Shown: piece by piece, positions 49,519-60,613 of the stretch
Layout of the letters: each line of letters begins with the position of its first letter
Position numbering within the stretch: position 1 is the stretch's first letter
Source of the DNA: Kribbella sp. VKM Ac-2569
GTDB taxonomy: Bacteria; Actinomycetota; Actinomycetes; Propionibacteriales; Kribbellaceae
Assembly (NCBI RefSeq): GCF_004216905.1
Contig: NZ_SGXJ01000007.1
Span: 186,001-250,000, forward strand
Direction of reading: 5' to 3'
DNA length: 64,000 bases
The notes under the pieces: model-generated
The model's database searches: none
The model's input: only the letters and a program-made list of their open reading frames with translations
What the model was told of the DNA's origin: nothing
Position numbers and translations under genes: made by a program

Positions 49519-52005
49519 ATGGCCCTGAAAATCGCTTCTCGCTTCCGCCGGCTGCTGCAGCGCCCCGGCTCGATCGATCTCGGCCCGTACGAACGGCTCA
49601 CCCAGCTGGTCGGCGAGGCGGAGGAATCGGTCCTCTCCCTGACCGACGAAGAGCTCACCGAGGCGGTCGCGGAACTGCGCACCACCGGCGGGCTGCACGA
49701 GGACGAGCAGATCGAGTTCCTCGCGCTGGCCCGCGACGCGGGGAACCGCGCGATCGGCGAGCGTGCGTTCGACGGCCAGGTCGTCGGCGCGCTGGCGATG
49801 CTGCAGGGCCGGGTCGTCGAGATGGCGACCGGTGAGGGCAAGACGCTCGCCGGCGCGATCGCCGCCGCCGGGTACGCCGTGGGCGGCCGCAAGGTGCACG
49901 TCCTGGCGGTCAACGACTACCTGGCCAAGCGCGACGCCGAGTGGATGGGCCCGGTGTACGAGCTGCTCGGCGTCACCGTGTCGCACGTCGGCCAGGCGTC
50001 CACGCCGGAGGAGCGCCGCGAGGCGTACCAGGCGGAGGTCTGCTACGTCCCGGTCAGCGAGATCGGTTTCGACGTACTGCGGGATCGCCTGGTCACCGAC
50101 GTCGCGGACCGGGTCACCGTCGAGCCGGACGTGGCGCTCGTGGACGAGGCCGACTCGGTGCTGATCGACGAGGCCCGCGTCCCGATGGTGCTGGCCGGCG
50201 CGACCCGGAACGAGGCGCTCGACGACGACGTCGTACAGCTCGTCCGGACGCTACGCGCGGGAGTCGACTACGAGATCGACGGCGACGGCCGGACGGTCGC
50301 GCTGACGGATCGCGGCACGGACAAGGTCGAGAAGGCGCTCGGCGAGGACGCCAACCTGTACGACGACGAGAACCTCGACACCCTGACCCAGATCAACGTC
50401 GCGCTGCACGCCGAGGTGCTGCTGCGCAGGGACGTCGACTACCTGGTCCGGGACGGCAAGGTCAGCCTGATCAACAACAACCGCGGCCGGATCGCCAAGC
50501 TGCAGCGCTGGCCGGACGGTCTGCAGGCTGCGGTCGAGGCGAAGGAGGCCGTGCCGGTCAGCGACTCCGGCGAGGTGCTCGACAGCATCACCGTGCAGGC
50601 GCTGATCAAGCAGTACAAGTCGCTGTGCGGCATGACCGGTACGGCGGTCGTCGTGGGCGAGTCGCTCCAGGAGTTCTACGAGGTCGACGTCGCCGTCGTA
50701 CCGCCGAACAAGCCGAACATCCGCAAGGACGACCAGGACCGGCTGTACCTGACCGTCGACCAGAAGAACGACGCGCTGGTCAAGCACATCGGCGAGGTGC
50801 ACGAGACCGGGCGGCCGATCCTGATCGGCACGCACAGCGTCGAGGAGTCCGAGCAGCTCAGCGACAAGCTCGAGGCGGCCGAGATCGAGCACGTCGTACT
50901 GAACGCGAAGAACGACGCCGAGGAGGCGGCGATCATCGCGGAGGCCGGTGTGCCGGGGACGGTGACCGTGTCGACGCAGATGGCCGGCCGCGGTACCGAC
51001 ATCCGGCTGGGCGGCAAGGACGAGACCCACGACAAGGACAAGGCCCTAGAACTCGGCGGCCTGTACGTCGTCGGCACCGGTCTGCACGCGTCGCGGCGGC
51101 TGGACGACCAGCTGCGCGGTCGCGCGGGACGACAGGGTGACCCGGGCGGCTCGCTGTTCTTCGCCAGCCTCGCCGACGAGCTCGTCACGCGGTACTCCGT
51201 CTCGTCCGGCCTTCGCCCGCACCCGGACGACACCGGCCGGCTCACGGACCGCAAGTCGGTCGGCATGCTCGAGCACGCCCAGCGGGTCGCGGACGGCGCG
51301 AACGCGGAGCTGCACCGTACGACGTGGCAGTACAACCGGCTGACGGGACAGCAGCGGGCGATCCTGCTCGAGACCCGCGAGAAGGTGCTGACCGAGGACC
51401 TGGCCGCGGACGAGCTCGCCGAGCGCGCCAAGGAGCGGTACGACGAACTGATCGACGAGGTCGGCGAGGACGTGGTGAAGGCTGCGGCGCGGCGGATCGC
51501 GCTGCGGCATTTGGACCGGCGCTGGACCGATCACCTGGCGTACCTGGCGGACCTGCGGGAGGGCATCCACCTGCGGTCGCTGGCCGGCGGGATCGTGCAC
51601 CTGAAGCCGATCGACGAGTTCAACAAGTCGGCGATCGCGTCGTTCGACACGCTCATCGAGGACTCCTGGAAGGACGCGGCCGAGACGTTCGTGGACGCGG
51701 AGATCACCTCCGACGGGCTGAACGAGGAGACCAGCGGGATCCCGCGGCCGACCGCGACCTGGACGTACCTGGTCAACGACAACCCGTTCGGCACCGAGGC
51801 GGACCGGATCCTCGGCCGCCTGCGGAACGCGATCAAGCCCGAGTCGTTCTCCGAGCCCGAGGAGATCCTCGCCGAGGACTTCGACGACGACGACCTGCCC
51901 GAGGAACTCCGGGACGCCGACGACGACTCTGACGACGAGGCTGATGACCTGCCTGAGGAACTGCGGGACGCGGACGACGAGGCCGACGAGGACCAGAAGA
52001 AGTAG
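49519..52005 (+). CDS. secA2: accessory Sec translocase ATPase SecA2
   Basis: An 828-residue ATPase like mycobacterial SecA2, which exports a small set of proteins apart from the housekeeping SecA1. Walker A is ATGEGKT (103-109), the DEAD box is VDEADSVLID (209-212), and nucleotide-binding domain 2 shows STQMAGRGTDIRLGG and LRGRAGRQGDPGGSLF. It lacks the zinc-binding C-terminus of SecA1. Instead it ends with a highly acidic tail in which a unit of the form DDLPEELRDADD is repeated twice (about residues 790-822). The ATG at 49519 has only a few bases of leader. Confidence 0.92.
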   Translation: MALKIASRFRRLLQRPGSIDLGPYERLTQLVGEAEESVLSLTDEELTEAVAELRTTGGLHEDEQIEFLALARDAGNRAIGERAFDGQVVGALAMLQGRVVEMATGEGKTLAGAIAAAGYAVGGRKVHVLAVNDYLAKRDAEWMGPVYELLGVTVSHVGQASTPEERREAYQAEVCYVPVSEIGFDVLRDRLVTDVADRVTVEPDVALVDEADSVLIDEARVPMVLAGATRNEALDDDVVQLVRTLRAGVDYEIDGDGRTVALTDRGTDKVEKALGEDANLYDDENLDTLTQINVALHAEVLLRRDVDYLVRDGKVSLINNNRGRIAKLQRWPDGLQAAVEAKEAVPVSDSGEVLDSITVQALIKQYKSLCGMTGTAVVVGESLQEFYEVDVAVVPPNKPNIRKDDQDRLYLTVDQKNDALVKHIGEVHETGRPILIGTHSVEESEQLSDKLEAAEIEHVVLNAKNDAEEAAIIAEAGVPGTVTVSTQMAGRGTDIRLGGKDETHDKDKALELGGLYVVGTGLHASRRLDDQLRGRAGRQGDPGGSLFFASLADELVTRYSVSSGLRPHPDDTGRLTDRKSVGMLEHAQRVADGANAELHRTTWQYNRLTGQQRAILLETREKVLTEDLAADELAERAKERYDELIDEVGEDVVKAAARRIALRHLDRRWTDHLAYLADLREGIHLRSLAGGIVHLKPIDEFNKSAIASFDTLIEDSWKDAAETFVDAEITSDGLNEETSGIPRPTATWTYLVNDNPFGTEADRILGRLRNAIKPESFSEPEEILAEDFDDDDLPEELRDADDDSDDEADDLPEELRDADDEADEDQKK

Positions 52006-52040
52006 CCGGCCGGGGTGGAAGCGGGAGTACCGTCGTTGGT

Positions 52041-52644
52041 GTGCAAGACGGTGATCTCGTCGGAGTACAGCGGACCCTCACCCCGGTCCTGCGGGCCAAG
52101 GCGCTGGACAACCGGCTGACGGACCCGATCCTCGGCGACGAGTACGCCGAGTTGGCGATGCGCCGCCTCGACCCGGCGTACGACAGCCGCAGGTTCGGGA
52201 CCAGCCAGATCGGTCTTGATCGACTCCAGCGTCACCGACCTGACCTGGCTGGAACGCGTCCCGCGCGGCCGTCCGGTGCTGATGATCGCCGAGGGACTGC
52301 TGCCGTATCTCACCGAGACCGAGGTCCATCGACTGCTGACCAGTGTCGTCGACGCGTTTCCCACCGGTCAGATCCAGGTCGACACGGTGTCGGTCGGGGC
52401 CTGGCGCACCTCGAAATGGGATCCCGTCGGGCGCAGGTACAACGCGCTGTTCCGGTCCGGCTTCGACGACCCGGCCGCCCTGGCCGACTGGCACCCGCGG
52501 CTCGTGTACGTCGACGAGGCACCGATGAACGACGCACCGGTGCTGATGAGCAAGGCGCCCCCGACCGTACGTCGCTTGTACCGCCTGATGAACGTCATTC
52601 CGGGCTTCAGACGATCCACGCGCATCGTGCGGTTCCGGTTCTGA
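52041..52644 (+). pseudogene. degraded TcmP/LCMT-type O-methyltransferase (frameshift and internal deletion)
   Basis: The first frame (GTG 52041) begins QDGDLVGVQRTLTPVLRAKALDNRLTDPILGDEYAELAMRRLD, the N-terminus of TcmP/LCMT-type methyltransferases. Near 52195-52210 the similarity jumps to another frame, which continues SSVTDLTWLERVPRGRPVLMIAEGLLPYLTETEVHRLLTSVVDAFPTG to the stop at 52644. The about 70-residue middle that should carry the glycine-rich SAM-binding motif is missing, so both a deletion and a frameshift have happened. TACCGT 7 nt before the GTG still resembles a promoter. Intact relatives are about 270 residues. Confidence 0.8.
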
Positions 52645-52718
52645 CTCCGACTTTGGTCTAGGTGCGAACAGCCGTCGGCCCGATGCCCGTCGGCGGCTGG
52701 ATCGGCGAATCTCGGCGC

Positions 52719-53603
52719 ATGTCCAGCACCCATAAAGGACCGTGGCTTCTCGTCGTCGACGTCGGTGTTCCGCTCGCGCTCTTCTACGGGCTGCGGGCTC
52801 TCGGTGCGAGTGACCTGACCGCCCTGCTCGTCGGCATCGTCCCGGGCCTGATCAGCTCGGCGGTCTCCCTGGTGCGCACCCGCCGTACGGACCTGATCGG
52901 GATGGCCGTCGTGCTGAGCATGCTGGGTAGCGCGGCCGTCGCCGTACTCGGAGGGGACGCGCGGGTGCTGCTTGTTCGTAACGCGTGGATCAGTCTGCCG
53001 TTCGCAGGCATCACCTTGTGGTCACTGCGGCATCCACAGCCGCTCTGCTACACGGTCACGCTCGCGATGATGCCCCGGCGGGCGCGCGTGATGGAGCAGC
53101 TGTGGGCGACGAACGCGCGGTTCCGGCACGCGTGGAAGTGGATCACCGTGTTCTGGGGGATCGCGACGATCATCGACGGGGTCGTGCGGATCGTCCTGGC
53201 GTACACGTTGCCCATCTCCGTCGTACCGGCCACCGACCCGGTCATCACCGTCCTGACGATCGTCGTACTGCAGATCCCGACGATCGTGCTGCTCCGGCGC
53301 AGCGGCACATGGCACCTCGTGTTCGCCCCTCGGCGGCCTACAGTCGGTGAGATGACGGACGACAAGCTGTCACAAGCGCGCATGCGTGAGTTGCTGGACT
53401 CCGGAGAGGCGACGCCGATGCTCGCCGGGATGGAGGTCGGCCCGACCTGGTACGCCGACCGCTGGTGGTACATCCCGGCCGAGGCCGCAGACGACGCCGA
53501 CTACCAGCCGGCCGACCCGGAGAAGTCCGAGCGGTTCGACCGGCTCCGGCGCCGCGCGGAAGCCGTCGACCGCGTCCAGGCCGAGCTGGACGGCAGACAA
53601 TGA
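52719..53603 (+). CDS. VC0807-family membrane protein with C-terminal extension
   Basis: A 294-residue protein. Residues 1 to about 211 are a multi-pass membrane protein with at least five hydrophobic segments, of the VC0807 family (unknown function), including PLALFYGLRALGASDLTALLVGIVPGLISSAVSLVRTRRTDLIGM and NARFRHAWKWITVFWGIATIIDG. The remaining 83 residues (MTDDKLSQARMRELLDSGEATPMLAGMEVGPTWYADRWWYIPAEA) are soluble and unrelated. An in-frame ATG at 53352 has TACAGT 7 nt upstream, so the tail may also be made as a separate small protein. The start ATG 52719 is chosen; earlier starts at 52662 or 52683 are possible. Confidence 0.72.
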   Translation: MSSTHKGPWLLVVDVGVPLALFYGLRALGASDLTALLVGIVPGLISSAVSLVRTRRTDLIGMAVVLSMLGSAAVAVLGGDARVLLVRNAWISLPFAGITLWSLRHPQPLCYTVTLAMMPRRARVMEQLWATNARFRHAWKWITVFWGIATIIDGVVRIVLAYTLPISVVPATDPVITVLTIVVLQIPTIVLLRRSGTWHLVFAPRRPTVGEMTDDKLSQARMRELLDSGEATPMLAGMEVGPTWYADRWWYIPAEAADDADYQPADPEKSERFDRLRRRAEAVDRVQAELDGRQ

Positions 53604-54535
53604 GCCCGCGGTCCGAACGGCAGGAGCCGAGCCGGGACGAGCTCGTCGCGGCGCAGCAGGTCGTGGATCTGTTCGCTGCCGAGGCGCTGCTCGCCATCGA
53701 CCGGTACGAGCAGTCGTTTCCGGCGGGTGCGCCTGACAAGGAACGGCGTACGGCGGACCGGCTGGCGCATTGGTGGCGCAAGCTCGAGCTGGACGACGTA
53801 CGCCTGGATCCGGAGGGAACGGACGCCGAGCAGATCCTGGTGGCGGCGTCCGATCTGGCGCTCGACCCGGAGAACCACTGGGGGCTGAGCCTCGAGGAGG
53901 CATCCGCTCAAGCCGTGAACCGGGCCGCGATGGACGGCCGGACGATGCCGACGACGAGCATCGCGGACCTCCGGAAGAGCTTCGAGAGCGCGTACGGCGG
54001 GCGTGTGGACCTGCCCGACCGGGAGGACGAATGGCTCGCGCAGTCGCTGACCCGGCTGGCGCGGGCGAGCGTTCTGCGGGACGTGATCGCGGAGGGCGCG
54101 CAGATCCGGGTGAGCGAACCGCTGCGGGCCGCGGCCGACGACCTGGTCCGGCAAGGTCAGCAACTGATGGACGACCGGCTCCATCTCGCCAGGCGCCAGG
54201 AGGCACCGGTCAGCCGGCGCCCGCTGATTGCCCGGCAGGCGAGGATCACCTCGATGTACTTCGCGTACAGCGCGGGTGTGGAGCTCACCGGTGCGCCGTT
54301 GTGGGCCGACCTGCTGATGAAGACCCCCGCTACCGCGGTGCTCTTCAAGGAGACTCGCGACGCGTGGCGAGAGCACGATCACGCGGTCGCGACCCGGCTG
54401 GACCCCGCCCAGGCCCAACTCCGGTCGGTCCGCAAGGGCATCGCCGACTCCCTGGACACCCCCACCCCCGCCACCCGCCGCGACACCCGCGCCATCCGCA
54501 ACGCCACCACCCGCCGCCCCGACCACGGCCGCTGA
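53600..54535 (+). CDS. hypothetical protein
   Basis: A 311-residue soluble protein without a recognised domain, rich in Ala, Arg, Asp and Glu and largely helical. Visible blocks are PDKERRTADRLAHWWRKLELDDVRLDPEGTDAEQILVAASDL and RITSMYFAYSAGVELTGAPLWADLLMKTPATAVLFKETRDAWREHDHAVATRLDPAQAQLRSVR. The C-terminal tail is basic and Thr/Pro-rich. The ATG overlaps the stop of the VC0807-like gene (ATGA), so the two are cotranscribed. It ends 11 bp before a 28-bp-arm hairpin. No function can be proposed. Confidence 0.7.
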   Translation: MSPRSERQEPSRDELVAAQQVVDLFAAEALLAIDRYEQSFPAGAPDKERRTADRLAHWWRKLELDDVRLDPEGTDAEQILVAASDLALDPENHWGLSLEEASAQAVNRAAMDGRTMPTTSIADLRKSFESAYGGRVDLPDREDEWLAQSLTRLARASVLRDVIAEGAQIRVSEPLRAAADDLVRQGQQLMDDRLHLARRQEAPVSRRPLIARQARITSMYFAYSAGVELTGAPLWADLLMKTPATAVLFKETRDAWREHDHAVATRLDPAQAQLRSVRKGIADSLDTPTPATRRDTRAIRNATTRRPDHGR

Positions 54536-54545
54536 CGAACTCCCA

Positions 54546-54610
54546 CCGTCTTTGAGAACCCACCAACCGTTTCGCGAGGGTTGAAACGGTTGATGGGTTC
54601 TCAAAGACGG
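54546..54610. terminator. very long hairpin (28-bp arms, one mismatch) after the hypothetical gene
   Basis: Arms 54546-54573 and 54583-54610 pair at 27 of 28 positions around a 9-nt loop (gcgagggtt). It starts 11 bp after the stop at 54535 and ends 19 bp before the rarA -10, a terminator position. It carries the ACCCACC heptamer also present in the hairpins near 30138 and 49401. Confidence 0.8.
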
Positions 54611-54628
54611 GATGTCGGTGGGGGTGGA

Positions 54629-54634
54629 TAGGCT
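54629..54634 (+). promoter_or_regulatory. -10 TAGGCT, leaderless start of rarA
   Basis: TAGGCT lies exactly 6 nt before the GTG at 54641, with no Shine-Dalgarno. Confidence 0.55.
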
Positions 54635-54640
54635 GCTGGG

Positions 54641-56071
54641 GTGAGTGATGGGTTGTTCGATCTTCCGGGGGCGCCGGCGCCGGCCCGTGGTGGTGGGAGT
54701 TTGGCGGATGCGGACCACACCGCGGCTCCGCTGGCGGTGCGGATGCGGCCGCGCAGTCTGGACGAGCTGGTAGGCCAGCAGCACCTGCTGGCGCCCGGCT
54801 CGCCGTTGCGTCGGCTGGTGGAGGGCGACCAGCCGATGTCGCTGCTGCTCTGGGGACCTCCGGGGACGGGCAAGACGACGATCGCGGCGGTCGTCTCGCA
54901 CCAGACCAACCGGAAGTTCGTGGAGCTGTCGGCGGTCACCGCCGGTGTGAAGGACGTACGGCAGGTGATCGACGGCGCGCGCCGGGATCTGTCTCGCGGG
55001 ACCGGTGCGGTCGAGACGGTGCTGTTCATCGACGAGGTCCACCGGTTCACGAAGGCCCAGCAGGACGCGCTCCTGCCGGGTGTCGAGAATCGCTGGGTGA
55101 CCCTGGTCGCCGCGACCACGGAGAACCCGTTCTTCTCGGTCATCTCACCACTTCTTTCTCGCAGTCTGCTGCTGACGCTGGAGTCGCTGACCGACGACGA
55201 CATCGCGCTTCTGCTGGACCGGGCGCTGGCCGACGAGCGCGGGTTGAACGGCGAGTTCGAGCTGGCCGCGGACGCGCGGGATCACCTGCTCCGGATGGCC
55301 GGCGGAGACGCCCGCCGGGCCCTCACCTACCTGGAAGCTGCCGCCGGCGGAGCCCGCGCCAAGCACGACCAAGCCCTCAAGTACCAGCAAGCCACCGAAC
55401 CTGACCCGACCGACCAGGCCGAGGTGGGTGGGGCGGTGATTGATTTGGTGACGTTGGAGACGGCGGTCGATCGGGCTGCGGTGCGGTACGACCGGGCCGG
55501 GGATCAGCACTACGACGTCACCTCCGCGATGATCAAGTCGATCCGTGGGTCGGACGTGGACGCGGCGATGCACTACCTGGCCCGGATGGTCGAGGCGGGG
55601 GAGGACCCGCGGTTCATCGCGCGCCGGCTGGTGATCTCGGCCAGTGAGGACATCGGTATGGGCGACCCGACCGCGCTCGGCGTCGCGATCGCGGCCGCCG
55701 AGGCGGTGCAGTTGATCGGGATGCCGGAGGCGCGGATCAACCTCGCCCAGGCGGTCGTCGCGCTCGCGCTCGCGCCGAAGTCCAACGCGGTGATCATGGC
55801 CGTCGACGCGGCGATCGCGGATGTGAAGGCGGGCAAGGTCGGCCCGGTCCCGCCGCATCTGCGGGACGCGCACTACGCCGGCGCGAAGAAGATCGGTCAC
55901 GGGTCGTCGTACCAGTACTCCCACGACGACCCGCGCGGCGTACTCCCGCAGCAGTACGCCCCGGACGTGATCGACGGCACCGACTACTACAAGCCCACCC
56001 GCCGCGGCGGGGAAGCGGCGTACGCCGACCGCGTCGCCGCCATCCGCAAGATCCTCCGGGACCGCAAGTGA
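54641..56071 (+). CDS. rarA: replication-associated recombination ATPase RarA
   Basis: A 476-residue AAA+ ATPase of the RarA/MgsA family, which acts at stalled replication forks. Walker A is LLWGPPGTGKTT (about 69-80), Walker B is VLFIDEVHRF, and the family block is TENPFFSVISPLLSRSLLL. The C-terminal half has the tetramerisation/lid parts SAMIKSIRGSDVDAAMHYLARMVEAGEDPRFIARRLVISASEDIG and ends with PHHLRD-like PPHLRDAHYAGAKKIGHGSSYQYSHDDPRGV. The N-terminus lacks a ubiquitin-like or zinc part. The GTG is leaderless; the gene overlaps the next by 4 bp (GTGA). Confidence 0.95.
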   Translation: MSDGLFDLPGAPAPARGGGSLADADHTAAPLAVRMRPRSLDELVGQQHLLAPGSPLRRLVEGDQPMSLLLWGPPGTGKTTIAAVVSHQTNRKFVELSAVTAGVKDVRQVIDGARRDLSRGTGAVETVLFIDEVHRFTKAQQDALLPGVENRWVTLVAATTENPFFSVISPLLSRSLLLTLESLTDDDIALLLDRALADERGLNGEFELAADARDHLLRMAGGDARRALTYLEAAAGGARAKHDQALKYQQATEPDPTDQAEVGGAVIDLVTLETAVDRAAVRYDRAGDQHYDVTSAMIKSIRGSDVDAAMHYLARMVEAGEDPRFIARRLVISASEDIGMGDPTALGVAIAAAEAVQLIGMPEARINLAQAVVALALAPKSNAVIMAVDAAIADVKAGKVGPVPPHLRDAHYAGAKKIGHGSSYQYSHDDPRGVLPQQYAPDVIDGTDYYKPTRRGGEAAYADRVAAIRKILRDRK

Positions 56072-56376
56072 GTCGTACGGCGGACCACGTCGACGCCTTC
56101 AACCTGGCGGTGACGACGGGCGACTGGGACACGTTCGCCGAGCGGTTCGCGCTGGACGCGACGATGCGGTTCGTCGGTGTCCCGGTCGGGCCGTTCGAAG
56201 GGCGGCCGGCGATCGCTGCGGCGTACCGGGAGAATCCGCCGGCCGAGACCATGACACTGCTCGAGGACGGCGACGAACAAGCGCGTTTCCGCTGGTCAGG
56301 TGGTGGAACCGGCTCGATGGAGCTGCGCTGGGCGCCGGACGGATCCGTACAGGCACTCACCGTGAGCTTCGATTGA
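56068..56376 (+). CDS. SnoaL/NTF2-like protein
   Basis: A 102-residue protein with an NTF2-like alpha-plus-beta barrel pattern: DHVDAFNLAVTTGDWDTFAERFALDATMRFVGVPVGPFEGRPAIAAAYRENPP then beta strands DEQARFRWSGGGTGSMELRW. Such small proteins may be enzymes or ligand binders, so no reaction is proposed. The GTG start overlaps the rarA stop (GTGA), making a translationally coupled pair. There is no signal peptide. Confidence 0.8.
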   Translation: MSRTADHVDAFNLAVTTGDWDTFAERFALDATMRFVGVPVGPFEGRPAIAAAYRENPPAETMTLLEDGDEQARFRWSGGGTGSMELRWAPDGSVQALTVSFD

Positions 56377-56390
56377 AGCGTTCGAGTCGC

Positions 56391-56396
56391 TAAACT
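56391..56396 (+). promoter_or_regulatory. candidate -10 TAAACT for the Excalibur gene
   Basis: TAAACT lies about 33 nt before the GTG at 56430, and GAAAGG is a plausible ribosome site between. Confidence 0.4.
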
Positions 56397-56429
56397 GCCT
56401 CTCGGCCTGGGGGCGAAAGGTAATTTGTT

Positions 56430-57113
56430 GTGAGGCAGCCCCATCCTCGGCATGTACGTAAGCGTCCACCGGTGCTCAAGCTCGGCGCGGGCGCGGCAGC
56501 AGTAGCGGTGCTGGCCGGAGCGGTGTTCCTGTTCCCGTTCAGGTCCCAGCAGTCGGAGACGGCCAAGGCACCGCAGGCCGCCAGTTCGTCCGGTCCGACG
56601 ATCGATCGGACGGAAGGTACGACGCGATCGAGCACGCGCCCGTCGCTCCCGGTCGGAAAGCCGCTGAACCCGCTCGCACCGCAGACCAGCGCAGGCTCCA
56701 CGTCCAACGGGCCACTGATCGGCCCGGGCACGAACAACCCGACCACCGCGGACCCCACGACGGGCACCCCACCCGGCAGCACCCCCTCAACAAGCATCCC
56801 GTCGACGCCCACGCCGACGCCGCCGACGACAACGACTCCGACACCACCGACGACCACCACACCGACCACACCGACGACCACCACGCCGGCCCCGACCACC
56901 CCGGCACCCAGTACGCCGACGCCCACCGCGAGCACCGCCGTACCGTCGGCCACGCCCAGCACCACGCCCACCACCACGCCCGCGGCCGTCTACAACAACT
57001 GCGACGAGGTCCGGGCCGCAGGGAAGGCGCCGCTCTACCGCGGCGATCCCGGCTACACCCCGCAGCTCGACCGTAACGGCGACGGAATCGCCTGCGAACG
57101 AGGCAACTCCTGA
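56430..57113 (+). CDS. exported protein with Excalibur calcium-binding domain and Thr/Pro-rich stalk
   Basis: A 227-residue protein with a short cytoplasmic N-terminus, a membrane anchor or signal (about 17-36, LGAGAAAVAVLAGAVFLFPF), a very long Thr/Pro/Ser-rich stalk (about 80-175, with TPTPPTTTTPTPPTTTTPT repeats), and a C-terminal Excalibur domain: CDEVRAAGKAPLYRGDPGYTPQLDRNGDGIACE. The two Cys and the DxNGDGxxCE loop are the calcium-binding signature. It should project the domain through the cell wall; its partner is unknown. The gene appears separately promoted. Confidence 0.87.
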   Translation: MRQPHPRHVRKRPPVLKLGAGAAAVAVLAGAVFLFPFRSQQSETAKAPQAASSSGPTIDRTEGTTRSSTRPSLPVGKPLNPLAPQTSAGSTSNGPLIGPGTNNPTTADPTTGTPPGSTPSTSIPSTPTPTPPTTTTPTPPTTTTPTTPTTTTPAPTTPAPSTPTPTASTAVPSATPSTTPTTTPAAVYNNCDEVRAAGKAPLYRGDPGYTPQLDRNGDGIACERGNS

Positions 57114-57190
57114 CCCTCGCGACGCGGTTTGGTGAGGGACTGTGATGTGAGGGATGGTGTCCTGGAGCGGAGTGCTACAGGGGCGCGCGA

Positions 57191-57250
57191 TAAGGTCGGG
57201 CGGTCCACAAAGTCGCACAGAGTTCGCGACAGGTCGCATGAGGTCGCTAC
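57191..57250 (+). repeat. 10-bp-phased direct repeats upstream of DUF948
   Basis: Four consecutive 10-mers at 57211, 57221, 57231 and 57241 share AGKTCGC, with two more diverged units at 57191 and 57201. TAAGGT inside the first could be a -10 element, which would put the repeats in the 5' leader of the DUF948 gene at 57269. Confidence 0.5.
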
Positions 57251-57268
57251 GGAAGGTGGATCGTTTCC

Positions 57269-57679
57269 ATGAGCGTCGGTGAAGTCGCGGGGCTGATAGC
57301 CGCCTGCGCGCTGCTCATCCTGGTGGGCCTGCTGGCCTATCCGATCCTGAAGCTCGGCAAGGTGTTCGACGAGACCCGGATCATGGTGAAGGGCGTCTCC
57401 GACTCCAGTGTCCCGCTGCTCGGCGAGGTGACCACCACGGTGGCGACCACGAACGCCCAGCTGGCGAAGGTGGACACGATCACCGACAACGCGACCACCG
57501 TGACCACGAACGCGGCCGCGCTGATGTCGTTGTTCTCGGCCACCGCCGGCGGCCCGCTGGTGAAGGCGGCCGCGTTCACCTACGGCGTCCGCCGGGCACT
57601 CGGTGAGCAGCAGCGCAAGGACGTGTCGCGGCGCGTCAAGGAAGAGATGAAGGCCGAGCGGAAGGCGCGGAAGCGGTGA
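57269..57679 (+). CDS. DUF948 family membrane-anchored protein
   Basis: A 136-residue protein with an N-terminal membrane helix (GLIAACALLILVGLLAYPIL, residues about 7-27), then a coiled coil with repeated Val/Thr spacing (VKGVSDSSVPLLGEVTTTVATTNAQLAKVDTITDNATTVTTNAAAL), the DUF948 pattern, and a basic tail ending AERKARKR. Such genes lie directly before a DUF6167 gene and alaS in actinobacteria. Its role is unknown. GGAAGG precedes the ATG. Its stop overlaps the following gene's start. Confidence 0.85.
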   Translation: MSVGEVAGLIAACALLILVGLLAYPILKLGKVFDETRIMVKGVSDSSVPLLGEVTTTVATTNAQLAKVDTITDNATTVTTNAAALMSLFSATAGGPLVKAAAFTYGVRRALGEQQRKDVSRRVKEEMKAERKARKR

Positions 57680-57927
57680 AGCGGATCTTCTGGCTGATCG
57701 TCGGGATCGCCGTCGGCGTGTACGCCGTGACCCGGCTGAAGAAGCGGGCCCAGATCCTCGCTCCGGAGGGCATGCAGGAGTCCGCGGCCAAGCTGGCCGC
57801 CGCGGTCCGGCACTTCGGCGACCAGGTCCGCGAGGGCATGGCCGAGCGGGAGACCGAGCTGCGCGACGCGCTGGGCATCGAGAACGCATCCCAGACTGAT
57901 TCGACACAGCGTGAGGACTACCGGTAA
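57676..57927 (+). CDS. DUF6167 family small membrane protein
   Basis: An 83-residue protein. It starts KRIFWLIVGIAVGVYAVTRLKKRAQ, a single membrane helix with a basic end, then a helical part FGDQVREGMAERETELRDALG. These match DUF6167 proteins between DUF948 and alaS. The GTG overlaps the DUF948 stop (GTGA), so the two are coupled and probably act together at the membrane. Function unknown. Confidence 0.82.
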   Translation: MKRIFWLIVGIAVGVYAVTRLKKRAQILAPEGMQESAAKLAAAVRHFGDQVREGMAERETELRDALGIENASQTDSTQREDYR

Positions 57928-57932
57928 CACCC

Positions 57933-60602
<2,670 letters not shown>

Positions 60603-60613
60603 ATGAGCCGGCG

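Noticed and set aside
56760..56990. Thr/Pro-rich repetitive DNA as a tandem-repeat element
   Set aside because: It encodes the stalk of the Excalibur protein; codon-level repeats explain it.
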